From Mesorhizobium sp. ORS 3428 (GTDB taxonomy: Bacteria > Pseudomonadota > Alphaproteobacteria > Rhizobiales > Rhizobiaceae): a DNA stretch of 10,696 nt. Under the pieces are notes generated by a model. The model saw only the letters and a list, made by a program, of their open reading frames with translations, was not told where the DNA came from and made no database searches. The first letter of the stretch is position 1. Every line of letters starts with the position of its first letter. Position numbers and translations under genes: made by a program. The stretch spans positions 120,943 to 131,638 of the forward strand of contig NZ_MDFL01000114.1 in assembly GCF_001854785.1 (NCBI RefSeq). Direction: 5' to 3'. Positions 6,476 to 10,696 of the stretch are shown in pieces.

Positions 6476-7663
6476 ATGTTGACCAACCGCAAACGCGACG
6501 CAAGTCGCACGCCTGCCGGTGACACCAGTCACCAGCCGCGCATCGACGTCGGCGAGGAAGACGGCGTGCTCAGCTGCGTTTTCTCGGGCGTCTGGACAAC
6601 GCGCACCGTGGCTTTGGTCGATGCCGACATGCGCAAGATCGAGAAGCGCGACAGCGCGAAAAGGCTGTCGCTCGATCTTTCCCACATCGAGAAGATGGAT
6701 ACGGCCGGCGCCTGGCTGATCGATCGCTTGGCGAGCGCCTTCGAGAAGAGGGGCGTCGAGGTCCGCGTACAGGGGCAGAGCGAGATCGCATCGATCCTGC
6801 TCGGCGCCGTCGGCGAGGCCGTGCGGCGTGAAGCCGAATCGGGGCCGGCCGGGCCGCCCAACATCATCCTGCGCGCGCTGGAGCTTGTCGGCCGCCGCGT
6901 CTATGAGATGCGCGACGATTTTCTCGCATCGATGAACATCCTCGGCGCCACCATTCGCGGCGCGCAGATGAAGCTTGGCCGCGGCCATGCAGTCAATCCG
7001 GCTGCGATCTTCAACCAGATCGACCGTATGGGCGTCGGCGCCATTCCGGTGGTGGTGCTGATGTCGGCGATCGTCGGCGCGATCGTCGCCCAGCAGGGCG
7101 CTTACCAGCTCAGCTATTTCGGCGCCGACATCTTCGTCGTCGATCTGGTCGGTGTGCTGATCCTGCGCGAGCTCGGCGTGCTGATGACGGCGATCATGCT
7201 TGCCGGCCGCTCAGGCAGCGCCATCACGGCCGAGATCGGCTCGATGAAGATGCGCGAGGAGGTCGACGCGCTGAAGGTGATCGGGCTGAACCCGATCGGG
7301 GTGCTGGTGTTTCCGCGGCTCGTCGCCCTGGTGATCGCGTTGCCATGCCTGACGATCATCGCCAATTTCGCGGCGCTCGGCGGCGGCATCGTTGCCGCCT
7401 GGCTGTACTCGGATATTACGCCCGTGTCTTTCCTTGACCGGCTGCGCGTCGCAATCGACCTCAGCACCATCTTCGCCGGGCTGATCAAGGCACCGTTCAT
7501 GGCCATGACCATCGGCATCATCGCATCCGTCGAAGGCATGAAGGTCGGCGGCAGCGCCGAATCGCTCGGCCTGCACGTGACCGCCTCGGTGGTGAAGTCG
7601 ATCTTTGTCGTCATCATTCTCGACGGGCTTTTCGCCATGTTCTACGCAGCGATTCAATTCTGA
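6476..7663 (+). CDS. mlaE: MlaE-type lipid ABC transporter permease with N-terminal STAS (MlaB-like) domain
   Basis: Inner-membrane subunit of an MCE-associated ABC transporter, 395 residues against about 260 for E. coli MlaE. The extra N-terminus (about 22-118) is a STAS domain: SLDLSHIEKMDTAGAWLIDRL contains DTAG (75-78), with Thr76 at the site where E. coli MlaB carries its important Thr. In E. coli that protein is separate and stabilises the ATPase; here it is fused. The permease domain (about 140-395) begins with an amphipathic stretch and carries the family signature RELGVLMTAIMLAGRSGSAITAEIGSMKM at 231-259, whose loop couples to the ATPase, then VDALKVIGLNPIGVLVFPRL (263-282). Hydrophobic segments lie near 187-205, 220-245, 275-310, 330-350 and 370-392. 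The start at 6476 has only a weak AGGG upstream. The stop is separated from the next ATG by a single base, so translation is probably coupled. Confidence 0.93.
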   Translation: MLTNRKRDASRTPAGDTSHQPRIDVGEEDGVLSCVFSGVWTTRTVALVDADMRKIEKRDSAKRLSLDLSHIEKMDTAGAWLIDRLASAFEKRGVEVRVQGQSEIASILLGAVGEAVRREAESGPAGPPNIILRALELVGRRVYEMRDDFLASMNILGATIRGAQMKLGRGHAVNPAAIFNQIDRMGVGAIPVVVLMSAIVGAIVAQQGAYQLSYFGADIFVVDLVGVLILRELGVLMTAIMLAGRSGSAITAEIGSMKMREEVDALKVIGLNPIGVLVFPRLVALVIALPCLTIIANFAALGGGIVAAWLYSDITPVSFLDRLRVAIDLSTIFAGLIKAPFMAMTIGIIASVEGMKVGGSAESLGLHVTASVVKSIFVVIILDGLFAMFYAAIQF

Positions 7664-7664
7664 G

Positions 7665-8480
7665 ATGGCGATGGCAGACAGCACCAAGGTGAAGGCGGCG
7701 GAGGACGGCGGGGACGAGATCGTGCTCTCCGCGCGCGACATCACCGTTTCCTTCGACGACAAGGTCATCCTCGACAAGCTATCCCTGGACATCAAGCGGG
7801 GCGAGATCCTTGGCTTCGTCGGCGCCTCGGGCGCCGGCAAGTCGGTCTTGTTGCGGGCCATCCTCGGCCTGGTGCCGAAGCAATCGGGCACGATCAGGCT
7901 CTTCGGCGTGGATATCGAGAAGGCAAACGAAGCCGAACGTCTGCGCATCGACATGCGTCTTGGCGTTCTGTTCCAGCACGGCGCGCTGTTTTCGGCCCTG
8001 ACGGTACTTGAAAACGTGCAGGTGCCGATGCGCGAATATCTCGACCTGCCGAAGAAGCTGATGGACGAGCTCGCCATGCTCAAGGTCGAGCTGGTCGGCC
8101 TGCCCTCGGACGCGGCGCTGAAATTCCCCTCCGAGCTGTCCGGTGGCATGATCAAGCGTGCGGCGTTGGCGCGCGCGCTGGCGCTCGATCCGGACATCGT
8201 CTTTCTCGACGAGCCGACCTCTGGCCTTGATCCGATCAGCGCCGCCGAATTCGACGAATTGGTCGTCAAGCTGCGCGATACGATGGATTTGACGGTCTAC
8301 ATGGTCACGCACGACCTCGACACGCTTTTCACCGCCTGCGACCACGTGGCGGTGCTCGGCAAGAAGAGGGTGCTGGTCGAAGGCACGATCGACGACATGC
8401 TGAAGAGCGAGGAGCCTTGGGTAAAATCCTATTTCCGCGGAAAACGTGCCCGGCAGCTTGATCTCGCGGCACGCGCATAG
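7665..8480 (+). CDS. mlaF: MlaF-type ABC transporter ATP-binding protein
   Basis: Cytoplasmic ATPase of the phospholipid transporter, 271 residues, about the size of E. coli MlaF. All ABC motifs are present: Walker A GASGAGKS (53-60), Q-loop Gln104 in VLFQHGALFSALTV, signature LSGGMIKRAALARAL (158-172), Walker B DIVFLDEP (177-184), D-loop SGLD (186-189) and switch His216 (THDLD). FQHGALFSALTV and LSGGMIKRAALARA are characteristic of the MlaF branch (signature GGM instead of GGQ). The C-terminal tail (PWVKSYFRGKRARQLD, 251-266) resembles the MlaF extension that wraps around its partner. The start is ATG 7665, one base after the mlaE stop; ATG 7671 is an equally plausible alternative (two residues shorter). 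The mlaD start is 15 bp downstream. Confidence 0.94.
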   Translation: MAMADSTKVKAAEDGGDEIVLSARDITVSFDDKVILDKLSLDIKRGEILGFVGASGAGKSVLLRAILGLVPKQSGTIRLFGVDIEKANEAERLRIDMRLGVLFQHGALFSALTVLENVQVPMREYLDLPKKLMDELAMLKVELVGLPSDAALKFPSELSGGMIKRAALARALALDPDIVFLDEPTSGLDPISAAEFDELVVKLRDTMDLTVYMVTHDLDTLFTACDHVAVLGKKRVLVEGTIDDMLKSEEPWVKSYFRGKRARQLDLAARA

Positions 8481-8495
8481 CCATAGGTGGTGGCA

Positions 8496-9869
8496 ATGGA
8501 AACCAGAGCCAACTACGTCATTGTCGGCATCTTCACGCTGGTCGCGATCCTGGCGGCCTTCGCCTTTGTCTATTGGACGGCGGCGATTGGTGAGCGGGGC
8601 GAGACGGCCCTTCTTCGCGTGCGCATCCCGGGTTCGGCTTCCGGCCTTGGCCGCGGCAGCTTCGTGCTCTTCAACGGCGTCAGGGTGGGCGACGTCAAGC
8701 GGGTCTATATCGACGTCGACAACCCGACCGTCGCCATCGCCGACACCGAGGTCGACCGAATGACGCCGATCACCAAGTCGACGAAGGCCGATATCGGGCT
8801 GGCCGGCCTCACAGGCCAGGCCAATATCGAGCTCAAGGGCGCCAATCCCAGTGAAGTGAAGCTGCTCGACCAGGCGGAGAAGGAAGGCAAGGTCGCTGAG
8901 ATCGTCGCCAATCCGTCGGCCGTGACCAACCTGTTGCAGACGGCGCAGGACATCTTCACCCGCGCCGACAAGGTGCTCTCCGAGCTCGAGGGCTTCACCA
9001 AGGATGTTCGCGCACCGCTGACGCAGACCGTCCGGAACGTTGAGACCTTCTCCGACGCGCTGGCCAGGAATTCGGACGGCATCGACAAGTTCCTGTCCGC
9101 CGTGAGTTCGCTTTCGGACCAGTTGAAGGCCGTTTCCGGCAGGCTGGACAGCACGCTGAAGGCGGCGGAAGGCCTGATAAACTCGGTCGACAAGGACCAG
9201 ATCAAGAGCATCGTGGCCAATGTCGACACGGTCACCGCGAACCTGAAGGAAACCTCGAAGCAATTCGATACGGTGATCGCCAACGTCAACACGGCCGTCG
9301 GTTCGATCAACGACTTCGCCAAGCAGACGCAAGGCACGCTCGCCAAGGTCAACGGCGTGCTCGACGGCATCGACCCGAACGAAGTCCGCACGGCGCTCGC
9401 CAACATCCAGCAGGCGAGCGACAGCGCCAACAAGGCGGCTGCCGACATCGCCAAGGTCACGGACAAGATCGCCAGCCGCTCCGACGACATCAATGATACG
9501 ATCAAGGATGCCCGCCAGCTGGCGCAGCGCCTCAACGATGCCTCGGTGCGCGTCGACGGCATCCTCGCCAAGGTCGACCAGCTTCTCGGATCCGGCGAGG
9601 CCAACGGCGTGATGGCCGATGCCAGGTCGACGCTGAAATCCTTCAAGCAGGTTGCCGATACGCTGAACGCCCGCCTAGGCACGATCGTCGACAACCTGTC
9701 ACGCTTCTCCGGCTCGGGGCTGCAGAATGTGGAAGCGCTGGTGCAGGACAGCCGGCGCTCGATCAACCGCATCGAGGAAGCCGTGAGCGATCTAAGCCGC
9801 AATCCGCAGCGGTTCCTGACGGGCGGCGAGGGAGAGGTTCGTCAGTTTGATGGCAGGGCGCGGCGTTGA
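8496..9869 (+). CDS. mlaD: MlaD-like MCE-domain protein with long helical periplasmic extension
   Basis: Membrane-anchored, periplasmic, substrate-binding subunit of the lipid transporter. Residues 9-29 form the single N-terminal membrane helix. One MCE domain follows (about 38-116), with GLGRGSFVLFNGVRVGDV (50-67) and GLAGLTGQANIEL (101-113). From about 140 to 432 the protein is almost wholly predicted helix, rich in Ala, Asp, Lys, Ser and Val with few prolines. It ends in SRNPQRFLTGG (434-444), a tail motif seen in other MCE proteins. At 457 residues it is 2.5 times E. coli MlaD (about 183), so each subunit of the expected hexamer could add to a coiled tube across the periplasm. Two related helical units occur about 61 residues apart (VDKDQIKSIVANV at 231 and IDPNEVRTALANI at 292). 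The ATG at 8496 has AGGTGG 5 nt upstream; the GTG at 8487 overlaps that site and is less likely. Confidence 0.92.
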   Translation: METRANYVIVGIFTLVAILAAFAFVYWTAAIGERGETALLRVRIPGSASGLGRGSFVLFNGVRVGDVKRVYIDVDNPTVAIADTEVDRMTPITKSTKADIGLAGLTGQANIELKGANPSEVKLLDQAEKEGKVAEIVANPSAVTNLLQTAQDIFTRADKVLSELEGFTKDVRAPLTQTVRNVETFSDALARNSDGIDKFLSAVSSLSDQLKAVSGRLDSTLKAAEGLINSVDKDQIKSIVANVDTVTANLKETSKQFDTVIANVNTAVGSINDFAKQTQGTLAKVNGVLDGIDPNEVRTALANIQQASDSANKAAADIAKVTDKIASRSDDINDTIKDARQLAQRLNDASVRVDGILAKVDQLLGSGEANGVMADARSTLKSFKQVADTLNARLGTIVDNLSRFSGSGLQNVEALVQDSRRSINRIEEAVSDLSRNPQRFLTGGEGEVRQFDGRARR

Positions 9870-9944
9870 CTTCGGCCGCCGCGAACGCCAAGAAGATTGC
9901 AGCTGAGAGTTGATCGTAAGATCCGGGGACAACGGGGATCGCGC

Positions 9945-10544
9945 GTGAAATCGGTGAGAGGGTTGAAGTCGGTTGCTGCCGGGGCGCTCCTGCTTGCGCT
10001 TGCCGGTTGCGCGGCGCTGGGAGCCAAGCCAACACCGCTCGACACGTTCGAGCTTACCGCTCCGTCGATCGAGATGCACGGCCGTAGACACCGCCAGATC
10101 CTGATCGCCCAGCCCTCGGCGCTGAAGGCGCTGGACAGCCAGAGCATTGTCATCAGGCCTTCCGATCGCTCGATCCAGTATCTCAAGGGTGCGCAATGGG
10201 CGGACCGCCTGCCGCTGATCGTTCAGGCTAGGCTCGCCGAGACCTTCCAGCGCTCCGGCAGCTTTGCCGGCGTCGGTAGGCCGGGCGAGGGGTTGGCGAT
10301 CGACTATCAGATCATCGTCGAGGTCCGCTCATTCGATATCCGCGTCAATGGCGGGGAACATGCCGAAGTCGACCTTTTCGTGCGCATCCTCAACGACCGC
10401 AATGGCGAGGTGCGGGCTTCGAAGAGTTTTACCGCGAGCGCCCCGGTCTCGGGCAGCGGCAGTGCCGCTTATGTCGGCGCGCTGGACAGCGCCTTCGGAC
10501 AGGCGGCCAAGGACATCGTCCGCTGGACGGACACGGTGATCTGA
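9945..10544 (+). CDS. PqiC-like ABC transport auxiliary lipoprotein
   Basis: 199-residue lipoprotein of the ABC-type transport auxiliary family (PqiC/DUF330 type). The N-terminus has a basic start (MKSVRGLK), a hydrophobic core and a lipobox LAGC (19-22). Ala follows the lipidated Cys22, which favours outer-membrane sorting. The family body is clear: ILIAQPSALKALDSQSIVIRP (52-72), IQYLKGAQWADRLPLIVQARL (77-97), then strand-rich YQIIVEVRSFDIRV and a C-terminal helix. The GTG start at 9945 is chosen because GGGGA lies 6 nt upstream and it gives a normal signal peptide; the frame also opens with TTG at 9897 without a ribosome site. It lies 75 bp after mlaD in the same direction, so it is the likely last gene of the operon. 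Inference: it docks the MCE tube at the outer membrane, as PqiC does for PqiB. Confidence 0.9.
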   Translation: MKSVRGLKSVAAGALLLALAGCAALGAKPTPLDTFELTAPSIEMHGRRHRQILIAQPSALKALDSQSIVIRPSDRSIQYLKGAQWADRLPLIVQARLAETFQRSGSFAGVGRPGEGLAIDYQIIVEVRSFDIRVNGGEHAEVDLFVRILNDRNGEVRASKSFTASAPVSGSGSAAYVGALDSAFGQAAKDIVRWTDTVI

Positions 10545-10596
10545 AGCGGCTCCATCCGGGTCGCAGAGGCCGTCGCCTCCTGAGCGAAGGGTCGGC

Positions 10597-10696
10597 GCTG
10601 CCCCTCATTGCCCTGCCGGGCATTTCTCCCCGTATAGAGACGGGGAGAAAGACGCTGCCATCGACGGTTTCGCCAATCGCCAACATTGACAGAAAG
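10597..10696. repeat. Rhizobial intergenic repeat with 11-bp-arm palindrome (runs to window edge)
   Basis: TTTCTCCCCGT (10623-10633) and ACGGGGAGAAA (10640-10650) are perfect inverted arms around ATAGAG. The flanks, GCTGCCCCTCATTGCCCTGCCGGGCA before and GTTTCGCCAATCGCCAAC after, match my recollection of a palindromic intergenic repeat found in many copies in Mesorhizobium. That is memory, not a search. It starts about 50 bp after the last operon gene. The hairpin could stop or protect the transcript, but no U-run follows, so it is not a classic intrinsic terminator. No gene is visible from 10545 to the edge. Confidence 0.55.

Noticed and set aside
7779..9332. 517-codon open frame on the minus strand
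   Set aside because: It runs antisense across mlaF and mlaD, crossing the boundary of two well-supported genes. Composition is typical of a shadow frame.
8705..9802. 365-codon Ser-rich open frame on the minus strand
   Set aside because: Antisense to the helical region of mlaD; the Ser/Leu/Ala richness is what the reverse strand of Ala/Asp/Lys codons gives.
9897..9944. TTG start extending the lipoprotein by 16 residues
   Set aside because: It would put a long Arg-rich stretch before the signal peptide and has no ribosome site; the GTG at 9945 has GGGGA 6 nt upstream.
1..10696. RNA genes, CRISPR arrays, insertion sequences or phage genes
   Set aside because: I saw no tRNA-like cloverleaf, rRNA sequence, regular spaced direct repeats, transposase motifs or target-site duplications on either strand.

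Overview
The window is GC-rich chromosomal DNA from an alphaproteobacterium of the Rhizobiales. It is most likely Mesorhizobium or a close relative in the Phyllobacteriaceae. The evidence is the C/G-rich third codon positions, a chimeric malic enzyme of rhizobial type, an alphaproteobacterial Mla-type lipid transport operon whose STAS domain is fused to the permease, and two intergenic palindromic elements of the kind scattered through rhizobial genomes. The genus is an inference from gene content and recalled repeat families, not from a search.

Layout. Positions 1-2016 (minus strand) hold most of a malic enzyme with a C-terminal phosphotransacetylase-like domain; its last part lies beyond the left edge. 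Its leader contains a rhizobial mosaic repeat (about 2052-2155). Next on the minus strand is an SDR oxidoreductase (2277-3056) whose canonical catalytic Tyr and Lys are replaced. A 120-bp divergent region with a perfect 7-bp-arm inverted repeat separates it from a plus-strand LpxH-like metallophosphoesterase (3177-4007). A 222-bp gap with a hairpin leads to a plus-strand MFS transporter (4230-5444). The MFS gene ends in a 30-bp tail-to-tail overlap with a minus-strand dipeptide epimerase / DgcA-type enolase-superfamily racemase (5415-6398).

Divergent from the epimerase is a four-gene operon (6476-10544): STAS-MlaE permease, MlaF ATPase, MlaD-like MCE protein with a very long helical tail, and a PqiC-like auxiliary lipoprotein. 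Together these should form an inner-membrane ABC complex. The MCE protein would reach across the periplasm and the lipoprotein would sit on the outer membrane, moving phospholipid between the two. No gene for the soluble carrier MlaC or for a free MlaB follows; MlaB's role is presumably taken by the fused STAS domain. The right edge (about 10597-10696) is a second intergenic repeat with an 11-bp-arm palindrome.

I see no RNA gene, insertion sequence, CRISPR array, prophage or obvious island. This looks like core or housekeeping chromosome, and I did not find an evident undescribed system. The points most worth a second look are the SDR active-site substitutions, the architecture of the lipid transport operon, and the operator-like palindrome.
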